From Lachnospiraceae bacterium (GTDB lineage Bacteria; Bacillota_A; Clostridia; Lachnospirales; Lachnospiraceae), in assembly GCA_028694115.1 (NCBI GenBank), contig JAQUUB010000023.1, positions 1 through 51,777 on the forward strand: 51,777 nucleotides of DNA. The letters run 5' to 3'. Below the pieces are notes generated by a model that did not search any database, was not told where the DNA came from, and saw nothing but the letters and a program-made list of their open reading frames with translations. The position numbers and the translations under genes are program-made. How positions within the stretch are numbered: position 1 is the stretch's first letter; every line of letters begins with the position of its first letter. Below are positions 41,158-49,915 of the stretch, one piece after another.

Positions 41158-43569
41158 TTATTTCATTACAATATTTACGATTCTACCAGGAACATAGATT
41201 TCCTTTACTACACTACCTGTAAGCTTATCGCTTAAAGCTTCTTTACCAGCAGCAATTGCAGAATCCTTGTCGATATCAGCAGCCACCTTAATAACAATCT
41301 TTGTTTTACCATTAATCTGAACTGCTACTTCTATTTCATCGTCCTTCATGGCTTCTGCATCTGCCTCTGGCCATTTGTTCTCAAAGACAGATTTCTCATG
41401 TCCTAATTCACTCCATAATTCCTCCGCAATATGAGGTACAAATGGGGCTAATAAAACAACTGCATTTTCAAGAGTTTCTTTATCAATTCCCTCTTTTTTT
41501 GCCAGATCAATCATCTTATTGTTGTATTCCATAAATCCTGAAACAACTGTATTTAAGCTGAAATTATTAAGTCTTGTAGTAATATCATGCGTCATTCTAT
41601 GGCGAATCTTAATCATTTCAGGTGTCGCCTGTACCTTGCTGTCTTTGTTTTCCATCACAAGATTCCAGAAACGGGTTAGGAAACGGTAAACGCCTTCAAT
41701 TCCTCGATCATCCCATTCTGAGTCAAGCTCTGGTGGTCCAACAAATAATTCATAAAGTCTTAAAGCGTCACATCCATAATCTCTTACCAAATCATCAGGT
41801 GATACCACATTACCCTTTGATTTACTCATTTTAATACCATTCTTACCAGTGATCATACCCTGGTTGAATAATTTTGTAAAAGGTTCATCAAAATCAACCA
41901 CACCGATATCATTCAGGAATTTTGTATAAAATCTGGAATATAATAAGTGCAGAACTGCATGCTCTACTCCGCCAATATACATATCTACTGGTAATAATTT
42001 GTCAGCAACTTCTCTATTTACAAGTTCTTTGTCATTATGGCTATCTACATAACGTAAGAAATACCAGGAAGAACCTGCCCATTGAGGCATCGTATTGGTT
42101 TCTCTCTTTGCTGGTTTTCCACAAACAGGACAAGTCGTATTAACCCATTCATCAATATCTGCTAATGGTGATTCTCCTGTTCCCGTGGGCTGGTAAGTTT
42201 CTACCTCTGGCAGTAACAATGGTAATTGATCTTCTGGAACTGGCACACATCCACAATCTGGGCAATGCACGATTGGAATTGGCTCTCCCCAGTAACGCTG
42301 TCTTGAGAACACCCAGTCACGCAATTTGTAATTCGTCGTTTTCTTACCAAATCCCATTTTTTCAATCATTTCAGGAGCTTCTTTTTTCAGAACGGCTGAT
42401 TCCATGCCATTCCAATCAGCAGAATTAATCATGGTACCAGCAGCCTCTGTATAAGGCTCTGTCATATCCTTGATTTCTTCTCCGTCTTTTGCAATTACCT
42501 GAATAATTGGAATATTAAATTTCTTTGCAAATTCAAAATCTCTGTCATCATGTGCAGGAACACACATAATCGCTCCTGTACCATAATCTGCTAATACATA
42601 ATCAGATAACCAGATGGGTGTCTTTTCTCCATTTAATGGATTGATTGCATAAGAACCTGTAAATACACCAGTCTTTTCTTTATCCTGTAAACGATCTACA
42701 TTTGATTTCATAGAGGAATCATAAATATATTGATCCACTGCCTTTTTTGTATCAGGTGTAGCTAATTTCGCAGCAATGGCATGTTCTGGTGCTAATACCA
42801 TAAAGGTAGCTCCATAAAGAGTATCTGGACGTGTGGTATAAACAGTAATCACTTCCTCTGAGCCATCTACTTTAAAATCAACCTCAGCGCCATAAGATTT
42901 ACCAATCCAATCGGTCTGCATCTTTTTCACTTTTTCAGGCCAGTCTAATTTATCTAAATCTGCAAGAAGTCGATCTGCATATTGGGTGATTTTAAGCATC
43001 CATTGCTTTAAGTTTTTCTTTGTTACCTCTTCCCCACAACGTTCACACTTGCCATCCACAACTTCTTCATTAGCAAGTCCTGTTTTACAGGAAGGACACC
43101 AGTTAATCGGCATCTGTTTTTCATAAGCAAGACCAGCTTTAAACATTTTTACAAAAATCCATTGGGTCCATTTATAGAAATTAGGATCTGTTGTATTGAC
43201 TTCCATGTCCCAATCATAAATAGCTGCGATCTCATTAATCTGTCTCTTAATATTCGCTACATTCTCTGCAGTTGATTTTGCAGGATGTACTCCCATTTTA
43301 ATCGCATAGTTCTCTGCTGGCAGACCAAATGCATCCCATCCCATCGGATGAATCAGATAGTAACCATTTAATATCTTGTAACGGCTCCAAACATCAGAAA
43401 TAACATATCCTCTCCAATGGCCTACATGTAGTCCATTTCCTGAAGGATATGGGAACATATCCAAGCAATAGTATTTGGGTTTCTTTCCATCATTTACATT
43501 AATGGGTTGTTCTTCCCAGTTTTTTCTCCATTTTTGCTCCACTTCTCTGTGGTTATAAGGTACAGCCAT
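41158..43569 (-). CDS. leuS: Leucyl-tRNA synthetase
   Basis: Class Ia synthetase charging tRNA-Leu. The 803-residue protein has the HIGH-type motif MFPYPSGNGLHVGHWRGY, zinc-knuckle cysteines (WCPSC and CERCGEE; VHCPDCGC and TTCPVCGK), the CP1 editing domain with TTRPDTLYGATFMVLAPEH and the GTGAIMCVPAHDDRDFEFA editing site, and the KMSKSKGNVV motif. The ATG at 43569 has AAGGAG 9 bases upstream. No T-box leader is seen in the 92-base gap; a promoter TTGACA-18-TAAGAT lies there instead. Confidence 0.97.
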   Translation of the reverse strand: MAVPYNHREVEQKWRKNWEEQPINVNDGKKPKYYCLDMFPYPSGNGLHVGHWRGYVISDVWSRYKILNGYYLIHPMGWDAFGLPAENYAIKMGVHPAKSTAENVANIKRQINEIAAIYDWDMEVNTTDPNFYKWTQWIFVKMFKAGLAYEKQMPINWCPSCKTGLANEEVVDGKCERCGEEVTKKNLKQWMLKITQYADRLLADLDKLDWPEKVKKMQTDWIGKSYGAEVDFKVDGSEEVITVYTTRPDTLYGATFMVLAPEHAIAAKLATPDTKKAVDQYIYDSSMKSNVDRLQDKEKTGVFTGSYAINPLNGEKTPIWLSDYVLADYGTGAIMCVPAHDDRDFEFAKKFNIPIIQVIAKDGEEIKDMTEPYTEAAGTMINSADWNGMESAVLKKEAPEMIEKMGFGKKTTNYKLRDWVFSRQRYWGEPIPIVHCPDCGCVPVPEDQLPLLLPEVETYQPTGTGESPLADIDEWVNTTCPVCGKPAKRETNTMPQWAGSSWYFLRYVDSHNDKELVNREVADKLLPVDMYIGGVEHAVLHLLYSRFYTKFLNDIGVVDFDEPFTKLFNQGMITGKNGIKMSKSKGNVVSPDDLVRDYGCDALRLYELFVGPPELDSEWDDRGIEGVYRFLTRFWNLVMENKDSKVQATPEMIKIRHRMTHDITTRLNNFSLNTVVSGFMEYNNKMIDLAKKEGIDKETLENAVVLLAPFVPHIAEELWSELGHEKSVFENKWPEADAEAMKDDEIEVAVQINGKTKIVIKVAADIDKDSAIAAGKEALSDKLTGSVVKEIYVPGRIVNIVMK

Positions 43570-43625
43570 CACACATTTCTCCTTTTATGTTAATTATTAC
43601 TTAAAATCCTTGCAAACTACAGAAT

Positions 43626-43655
43626 ATCTTACCTCTAAAGTACAAAAGCTGTCAA
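43626..43655 (-). promoter_or_regulatory. Promoter of leuS
   Basis: Minus strand: -35 TTGACA (43650-43655), 18-base spacer, -10 TAAGAT (43626-43631). It lies between the glycosyltransferase-like gene and leuS. Confidence 0.6.
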
Positions 43656-43661
43656 GTAATC

Positions 43662-45137
43662 TTACTCATCCATTCTACGATATAATTGCTCTGCCGAGTT
43701 AGATGCAATCATCTCGTAGCGATTGTAGACAGCAATCTTAACATCATCATCATCAAAATCACTGAACTTTTCAGAAATTATCCATTTGGGGGTCTCCTCT
43801 GTAATCACATGGAGGACCTCTTTTTTAATCACAGGGTGTAAATCCATAAAATATGGTAAATTGACAGGATATTTATTGGAAGGTAACATCTGATTTACCT
43901 CATAAAAAATCATTCCAGATTCCAGACAATAAATCTCATCGCGTTCGCTCTCTGGAATCAAATCTTTGATTTCTATGCAGTCCTTATAATAAGCAAGCTC
44001 TGTTTCCTTAAAAGCAATCTCCAAATTATCTTTCATCTTCTGGATGGTATCATTCCCATAGGCAAAGAGAACCAGTAGAATGGCAAGTTCGGCAAACAGC
44101 ATGGGTTTCACTGGTTTTTCTGTTTTATGAGTATTCACCTCACGCAGAAACTCAATACATAATAAGCACAAAAGGGGTAACGTGGTAATAAAATAATATG
44201 CAAATGGAGTTCCTAAATGAAGTAAGAGAAAAATTACAAGACTCATGTGAAATAAGAGCCATTTGATAGAATCCTGCTGTTTCCACTTGAATAGAAATAG
44301 GAAAAAGGCTCCATAACAAACAATCAAGTTTTTTTCCCACTTGAGACTAAATCCCTCATAATAATCAGTGGATCTTTGAAAAGCAAACTGAAATACACAA
44401 AATATCATATCCTTTAGTGCACCGTTTGTTATAAAGTATACAAGAATCGGTATGGTGATCATGGCTGCTCCAAACAGAAAATAAAGGATACACTGGAGTG
44501 CTTCTTTTAATTTCTTTTGATGCAACATTCTGGAAAATACCGTGATAGATACTGCAATCATGGGTGCTGCGACTGTCACCTTTGAAAAAAGCATTATGGC
44601 AAAGCTGATACCAAAAAATAAAGCGATTCCCTTGATATTTTCATCCTCTTCTTTTTCTAAATAGCATATTCCAAGGTATAAACATACCATTTGGAAAGGC
44701 ATACACAATTCCTCTACGGAATTTCCTCCCCAAAGACAGGTCGTATAAACAAAATAAAAAATAAGAAAAACAAATACCGTCTGTAGTTTTGTTATGTAAA
44801 CCATGCATATTTTATAAAGCGCAATGCCGGTAATTGAGATTGCAACGATTTGTAATAAGACAACCCCACCTCGATCCCTGATTAATAGCTGTCCTACTGC
44901 CTGCAGAAAGAAAAATGCCGGACCCTTTAAATCAAAGTAATCTCGGTAAGGTACTTTCCCCTCAATCACCGCTCTACCCATCATGGAGAAGAACGAAGCA
45001 TCATAACCATAGGAACCTGGAAAGAAAGGACTCGTCCAGGAAGAAGCCAATAATATAAATAGAATCCCACTACCAACTACCATTCCATATGCAACTATTT
45101 CTTTGATGTTCCATTTTTTCATATCATTTTCAACCAA
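43662..45137 (-). CDS. Polytopic membrane glycosyltransferase-like protein (GT-C/GT39-like)
   Basis: A 491-residue protein with about ten hydrophobic segments and a soluble C-terminal part (from about residue 375). The first extracytoplasmic loop has GSYGYDASFFSMMGRAVIEGKVPYRDYFDLKGP, with acidic residues as expected for the catalytic aspartates of GT-C enzymes that use lipid-linked sugars. The sugar donor and acceptor are unknown. The start is probably TTG at 45137, since AGGA lies 10 bases upstream; an ATG at 45122 is the alternative. It lies downstream of the EF-G-like gene, separated by a structured repeat. Confidence 0.75.
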   Translation of the reverse strand: MVENDMKKWNIKEIVAYGMVVGSGILFILLASSWTSPFFPGSYGYDASFFSMMGRAVIEGKVPYRDYFDLKGPAFFFLQAVGQLLIRDRGGVVLLQIVAISITGIALYKICMVYITKLQTVFVFLIFYFVYTTCLWGGNSVEELCMPFQMVCLYLGICYLEKEEDENIKGIALFFGISFAIMLFSKVTVAAPMIAVSITVFSRMLHQKKLKEALQCILYFLFGAAMITIPILVYFITNGALKDMIFCVFQFAFQRSTDYYEGFSLKWEKNLIVCYGAFFLFLFKWKQQDSIKWLLFHMSLVIFLLLHLGTPFAYYFITTLPLLCLLCIEFLREVNTHKTEKPVKPMLFAELAILLVLFAYGNDTIQKMKDNLEIAFKETELAYYKDCIEIKDLIPESERDEIYCLESGMIFYEVNQMLPSNKYPVNLPYFMDLHPVIKKEVLHVITEETPKWIISEKFSDFDDDDVKIAVYNRYEMIASNSAEQLYRRMDE

Positions 45138-45235
45138 TTCTTTCTTTTCCTAATTTCTTATTAAGTATACCTAAAAAAGGACTGTTTTTCAACAGCCCCT
45201 TTAATCTTTCAAGCATACGTTACATACAATTAGGT

Positions 45236-45336
45236 AGAAGAAGACGCTTGCGGCTTCTTCCGTGTGAGTTTAGTAATTCTTAGGAGCAGTATTTTTGCTC
45301 CTTAGAATTACTCCTCACACTTCACACTTCACACTT
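45236..45336 (-). repeat. Structured repeat copy 2 (full)
   Basis: In mRNA sense it starts in the TAA stop of the EF-G-like gene: three tandem AAGTGTG heptads, then a hairpin GTAATTCTAAGGAGCA / TGCTCCTAAGAATTAC, then ACTAAACTCACAC (complementary to the opening GTGTGAG) and a second hairpin GGAAGAAG-CCGCAAGCG-TCTTCTTCT. No T run follows, so it is not an ordinary terminator. Confidence 0.85.
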
Positions 45337-47429
45337 TATTCCACCGTATCTTCTACAACTTTGTCTTTTCTAGCTTCTATTTCCTTTTCCTGTACATCAC
45401 TTGGTGCCTGTTCATAGCGTACAAATTCATAAGAAAAATCTCCACTACCACCTGTCATGGAACGTAGCACGGTGCTATATCCATATAGACATGACATCGG
45501 TATTTCTGCTTCAATCGTTTGCTTTCCGTCTCCGGAAGGATTCATTCCTAATACACGGCCACGGCGTTTATTTAGATCGCCCATAACATCACCGGTGTAT
45601 TTTTCTGGTACCGTAACCTTTAGTAATTCAATTGGCTCTAGCAGGATTGGACCTGCCTCCATAAATCCCTTTTTAAATGCCTGCAATGCAGCTGTCTTAA
45701 ATGCCATTTCAGAAGAATCCACTGGATGATAAGATCCATCATAAAGTACTGCCTTTACGCCAACGACTGGATAAGCTGCTAATGGTCCCTTGATTACGCC
45801 TTCCTGTACTCCCTTTTCTACTGCTGGGAAATAGTTCTTTGGTACGGCACCACCCACAACGACTTGTTCAAATACATAGGCATGCTCGTTATCTCCCGAT
45901 GGTTCAAAACGCATTTTAACGTGTCCGTATTGTCCGTGTCCACCAGACTGCTTTTTATATTTGTATTCCACATCTGAATTTTTCTTTATCGTCTCACGGA
46001 ATGCAACTTTTGGTTTTGAAAGTTCGATTTCTACTTTATATTCATTCAATAATTTGCTGGCAGCAATCTCTAAATGCTGATCACCCATTCCATATAACAA
46101 GGTCTGACGATTTTCTACATCATTAACATTTCTTAATGTCAAATCTTCATGCATCATTTTTTGCAATGCCTGTGAAATCTTGTCCACATCTGCTTTGTTT
46201 TTTGGACGATATCTAAGATAAGTATAAGGCGTAGATATCTTAATCTTAGGGAATCTGATCGTATGATTCTTGGTAGAAAGGGTGTCTCCTGTTCTGGCAC
46301 CAGTTAATTTTCCAATTGCACCAAGGTCACCTGCGTGAAGCTCTTTTACTTCAATTGGCTTATTTCCTTGCATAACATACAGTTTATTAATCTTTTCTTC
46401 CATATCCTTATCTTCATTATAAAGGAGATCATCACTCTTAATAACACCAGATGCCACTTTTATTAATGAGTATTTACCGATAAATGGATCAACGATTGTT
46501 TTCCATATAACTGCTGATTTTGCTTTTGTAAAGTCATAATTTGCTTCAAAAACTTCACTTGTCTTTAAAGAAATTCCGGCAAGCTTTCTTCCTTCAGGAC
46601 TAGGTAGATATTTTACAATGTCATCGAGTAAGGTATAGACTCCCTGACAAAGAGTGTTAGAACCCATACTTATTGGTACGATGGTTCCATCACTGACCGA
46701 TACACGAAGTGCCGAACGTATTTCCGCATCCGAAAACTGTTCGCCACCAAAATAGCGATCCATAAAATCTTCACTTGTTTCTGCAACTGCTTCCATAAGA
46801 GATTCCCGGTAGATTGTTAAATTTTCCTGCGAATAATCTGGAATTTCACATTCCTCTGTCTCTCCTTTTGCATTCCAGCGCTGTGCATTTTCACCGACAA
46901 CATTTACATATCCCACAAATTTTTCATTTTCACGAATTGGGAAATGGAAAGGAGCGATTTTCTTACCATATCGTTCGGTCAAATCCTCCAGAACATTTTT
47001 AAAACTGGCATTATCTGCATCCATATTGGAGACATATACCATGCGTGGAATATTATATTCTTCACATAATTCCCATGCCTTAATGGTACCTACTTCCACC
47101 CCTGCCTTACCATTTACTACAATAATCGCTGCTGCAGCAGCACTAATTGCTTCTTCCACTTCACCAACAAAATCAAAATAACCTGGTGCATCCAATATAT
47201 TTATTTTTGTATCTTCCCATTCAATTGGTATCACAGAAGTACCGATTGAAAATTTTCTTTTCTGCTCTTCTTTTGTATAATCACTTAAAGTATTGCCATC
47301 ATCCACTTTGCCAAGTCTGGTTGTAATTCCAGCTAGGTTGCTCATCGCTTCCACAAGACTTGTCTTACCAGCACCACCATGGCCTAGTAATACCACATTT
47401 CGAATCTTTTCTGTTGTGTAAACATTCAT
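45336..47429 (-). CDS. Elongation factor G paralogue (EF-G2-like GTPase)
   Basis: A 697-residue translational GTPase with the EF-G domain order I-V. G1 is GHGGAGKTSL (residues 16-25), G3 is DAPGYFDF (80-87) and G4 is SNMD (134-137). Two of these depart from canonical EF-G: the catalytic His of DTPGHVDF is Tyr84, and NKMD is SNMD. That pattern belongs to EF-G2-type paralogues, whose role is less clear than that of EF-G; a canonical fusA is expected elsewhere in the genome. Domain IV shows SGGHGQYGHVKMRFEP and domain V EAEIPMSCLYGYSTVLRSMTGG. GGAGG precedes the ATG. Confidence 0.92.
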   Translation of the reverse strand: MNVYTTEKIRNVVLLGHGGAGKTSLVEAMSNLAGITTRLGKVDDGNTLSDYTKEEQKRKFSIGTSVIPIEWEDTKINILDAPGYFDFVGEVEEAISAAAAAIIVVNGKAGVEVGTIKAWELCEEYNIPRMVYVSNMDADNASFKNVLEDLTERYGKKIAPFHFPIRENEKFVGYVNVVGENAQRWNAKGETEECEIPDYSQENLTIYRESLMEAVAETSEDFMDRYFGGEQFSDAEIRSALRVSVSDGTIVPISMGSNTLCQGVYTLLDDIVKYLPSPEGRKLAGISLKTSEVFEANYDFTKAKSAVIWKTIVDPFIGKYSLIKVASGVIKSDDLLYNEDKDMEEKINKLYVMQGNKPIEVKELHAGDLGAIGKLTGARTGDTLSTKNHTIRFPKIKISTPYTYLRYRPKNKADVDKISQALQKMMHEDLTLRNVNDVENRQTLLYGMGDQHLEIAASKLLNEYKVEIELSKPKVAFRETIKKNSDVEYKYKKQSGGHGQYGHVKMRFEPSGDNEHAYVFEQVVVGGAVPKNYFPAVEKGVQEGVIKGPLAAYPVVGVKAVLYDGSYHPVDSSEMAFKTAALQAFKKGFMEAGPILLEPIELLKVTVPEKYTGDVMGDLNKRRGRVLGMNPSGDGKQTIEAEIPMSCLYGYSTVLRSMTGGSGDFSYEFVRYEQAPSDVQEKEIEARKDKVVEDTVE

Positions 47430-47623
47430 GCATTAAGTCCTCCAATACTTTTTTCATTTTGGTTTTCCTATGTAAGATACCAATAAGGATATTTTACTAA
47501 ATTTTTCTAAATTTATCAAGTGTCTTTATACATAATACACAAATTTCTACCTATTTCGGCAAAACTATTTACTTTTACACATAAAAGCGTTACACTTCAA
47601 CGTGTTAAACTACTGTATAATTT

Positions 47624-47652
47624 TTGACATTTAAGAGATTCTTTATTATGAT
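47624..47652 (+). promoter_or_regulatory. Promoter of the aroF-tyrA-aroA operon
   Basis: -35 TTGACA (47624-47629), 17-base spacer, -10 TATGAT (47647-47652), about 24 bases before the aroF ATG. A further TATAAT at 47616-47621 has no good -35. No leader peptide or attenuator is visible in the 246-base gap. Confidence 0.65.
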
Positions 47653-47675
47653 AGAAAAAGAAAGGTCGTAGAAAT

Positions 47676-48689
47676 ATGATTATTGTTATGAAGCCTCAGG
47701 CAACGAAAGTAGAAATAGAATCTGTTTTAACCTATGTTCGAAATGTAGGACTCGAAACACATTTATCAGAGGGAAAAGAAGTTACCATTATTGGAATTGT
47801 TGGTGATAAAACAAAATTAAATTTTGATAATCTCCAGATATTTGATGGTGTCGATCGATTAGTTCCTGTAACGGAAAGCTATAAGCTTACAAACAAAAAA
47901 TTTCATCCAGAGCCTACGATTGTTAAAGTAGGATCTACCATAATAGGTCCTGATTCCTTAACGGTTATGGCTGGTCCTTGTGCGGTCGAATCCGAAGAAC
48001 AGCTGATGTTAATTGCAAAAGCTGTAAAAAAAGCGGGTGCAACCATTGTAAGAGGTGGTGCTTATAAACCTAGAACTTCCCCCTACTCCTTCCAGGGTCT
48101 TGAAGAAGAGGGGCTTAAATATATGCAAACCGCTTCTAAAGAAACAGGACTTGCGACTATTTGCGAAGTCATAAGCCAGGAAGCAATTGAATCAGCCACA
48201 AAATATGTAGATATGATTCAAATTGGAGCAAGAAATATGCAGAACTTCCATCTATTAAAAGAAGCAGGTAAATCAGGTCTTCCCGTTTTATTAAAGCGTG
48301 GATTATGTGCGACGATTGAAGAATGGTTAAATGCTGCTGAATATATTATTTCCGAAGGAAACCCTAATGTAGTTCTTTGTGAACGTGGAATTCGTACCTT
48401 TGAAACTTCTACTCGCAACACCCTAGATATTAGTGCCGTTCCAGTTTTAAAATCAAAGACACATTTACCTGTCATTGTTGACCCTTCCCATGCGACTGGC
48501 GTCAGAGCTTATGTGAGTCCATTAGCAAAATCAGCGATTGCCGTTGGTGCCGATGGTCTTATGATTGAAGTTCATAATGATCCTGCAAAAGCATTATCTG
48601 ATGGACCACAATCACTTACTTTTGATCAATTCGATACCTTATGTGCGGAAATGAAACCTTTCTGTCAATTAATGAACAGAAAATTTTAA
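47676..48689 (+). CDS. aroF: 3-deoxy-7-phosphoheptulonate (DAHP) synthase
   Basis: First enzyme of the shikimate pathway, condensing phosphoenolpyruvate and erythrose 4-phosphate. The 337-residue protein has an N-terminal ferredoxin-like regulatory domain (MIIVMKPQATKVEIESVLTY, about 1-90), as in Thermotoga-type enzymes inhibited by Tyr or Phe, then a KDO8P/DAHP barrel: MAGPCAVES, VRGGAYKPRTSPYSFQG, QIGARNMQNF, LLKRG, ERGIRTFETSTRNTLD and VDPSHATG. AAAGG precedes the ATG. It leads an operon with tyrA (9-base gap) and aroA. Confidence 0.95.
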   Translation: MIIVMKPQATKVEIESVLTYVRNVGLETHLSEGKEVTIIGIVGDKTKLNFDNLQIFDGVDRLVPVTESYKLTNKKFHPEPTIVKVGSTIIGPDSLTVMAGPCAVESEEQLMLIAKAVKKAGATIVRGGAYKPRTSPYSFQGLEEEGLKYMQTASKETGLATICEVISQEAIESATKYVDMIQIGARNMQNFHLLKEAGKSGLPVLLKRGLCATIEEWLNAAEYIISEGNPNVVLCERGIRTFETSTRNTLDISAVPVLKSKTHLPVIVDPSHATGVRAYVSPLAKSAIAVGADGLMIEVHNDPAKALSDGPQSLTFDQFDTLCAEMKPFCQLMNRKF

Positions 48690-48698
48690 GGAGATTCC

Positions 48699-49787
48699 AT
48701 GAAAGTAGGATTTATAGGATTAGGACTCATTGGAGGTTCCATTGCGAAAACAATCAAACGGAAACTTCCAGAGACCATCTTAATTGCATATGATAGTGAT
48801 TTGAATTCCATAAAGGAAGCACTGGCGGAAGGTATTTTATCTTCCGCTCCTTTCGCAATAAATGAAGAATATTCTGATTGTGATTATATCTTTCTTTGTG
48901 CCCCAGTTCATTCAAATACAACATTTCTGTCTACTCTAAAGGGTCTAATCAAAGACTCTTGTATCCTGACAGATGCTGGAAGTGTAAAATCCGATATTCA
49001 AAATGCAATCGACCAAGAAGGCTTGTCCTCCTGCTTTATTGGTGGACATCCTATGGCTGGAAGTGAAAAGTCTGGATACTCAAATTCCACCGACCATTTA
49101 ATTGAAAATGCTTATTATATTTTAACACCCACAGAAAAAGTCTCTAATGAGAAGATCACTGCCTTCCAAGGCTTTATTGAAGTACTTGGTTCCATTCCTT
49201 TGATTCTGACTCCAGACGAGCATGATTTTATTACAGGGGGAATCAGCCATCTACCTCATATTGTGGCTTCTTCTCTTGTCCATCTCGTGAAAGATAATGA
49301 TTCTAGCGAAGGCATCATGAAGCTCGTGGCTGCTGGAGGATTTAAAGATATTACCCGTATTGCTTCCTCCTCTCCTGCCATGTGGGAACAGATTTGCCTG
49401 ACAAATAAAGATCACATTTTAGTTTTACTCGACCGCTATATTGCTTCTCTTTTTACTATCAAATCAAACATTACAAATTCCGATAAGCAGGCGATCTATG
49501 ATTTTTTTGATACGGCGAGGGATTATCGCAGCTCCTTTGTCGATGCTCCTCTGGGACCAATCAAAAAAATATATGCACTATACTGCGATATCATTGATGA
49601 ATCTGGTGCCATTGCTACCATTGCTACGATTCTTGCAACAAATGGAATCAGCATTAAAAACATTGGGGTCCTACATAACAGGGAATTTGAAGAAGGGGCT
49701 TTACGCATTGAATTTGAGGATGAATCCAGCAGGGAAATGGCAGCTCAGTTATTAGAAAAACATCGATATTTAATATATAAAATGTGA
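48699..49787 (+). CDS. tyrA: Prephenate dehydrogenase with C-terminal ACT domain
   Basis: Converts prephenate to 4-hydroxyphenylpyruvate for tyrosine. The 362-residue protein has an N-terminal Rossmann motif GLGLIGGSIAKTI, TDAGSVKSDI, the substrate region GGHPMAGSEKSGY, the helical domain with SHLPHIVASSL, and an ACT domain from about residue 290 (ATIATILATNGISIKNIGVLHN) that suggests tyrosine feedback. GGAG precedes the ATG. The stop TGA is formed within the first bases of structured repeat copy 3, which separates it from aroA. Confidence 0.95.
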   Translation: MKVGFIGLGLIGGSIAKTIKRKLPETILIAYDSDLNSIKEALAEGILSSAPFAINEEYSDCDYIFLCAPVHSNTTFLSTLKGLIKDSCILTDAGSVKSDIQNAIDQEGLSSCFIGGHPMAGSEKSGYSNSTDHLIENAYYILTPTEKVSNEKITAFQGFIEVLGSIPLILTPDEHDFITGGISHLPHIVASSLVHLVKDNDSSEGIMKLVAAGGFKDITRIASSSPAMWEQICLTNKDHILVLLDRYIASLFTIKSNITNSDKQAIYDFFDTARDYRSSFVDAPLGPIKKIYALYCDIIDESGAIATIATILATNGISIKNIGVLHNREFEEGALRIEFEDESSREMAAQLLEKHRYLIYKM

Positions 49788-49868
49788 GAAGAAATTCTAA
49801 GGAGCAATAATACCGCTCCTTAGAATTACTAAATCTCACATAGGAAGAAGTCGCAAGCGCCTTCTTCT
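49782..49868 (+). repeat. Structured repeat copy 3 (full)
   Basis: Sense to the aro mRNA. It begins ATGTGAG, which contains the TGA stop of tyrA, then a perfect 12-bp hairpin ATTCTAAGGAGC / GCTCCTTAGAAT (49794-49805, 49815-49826), ACTAAATCTCACAT (pairing with the opening GTGAG), and a second hairpin GGAAGAAG-TCGCAAGCGC-CTTCTTCT. It fills most of the 128-base gap before aroA. Confidence 0.85.
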
Positions 49869-49915
49869 GCTGAATTATATGATATTAAAATATAAAACAA
49901 AGACTGGAGATTATT

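Noticed and set aside
43570..43661. T-box leader for leuS
   Set aside because: The gap is too short (92 bases) and shows no specifier loop or T-box motif; a simple promoter is present instead.
47430..47675. Attenuator or leader peptide before the aro operon
   Set aside because: No Tyr- or Phe-rich small frame or terminator hairpin is seen between the EF-G-like gene and aroF.
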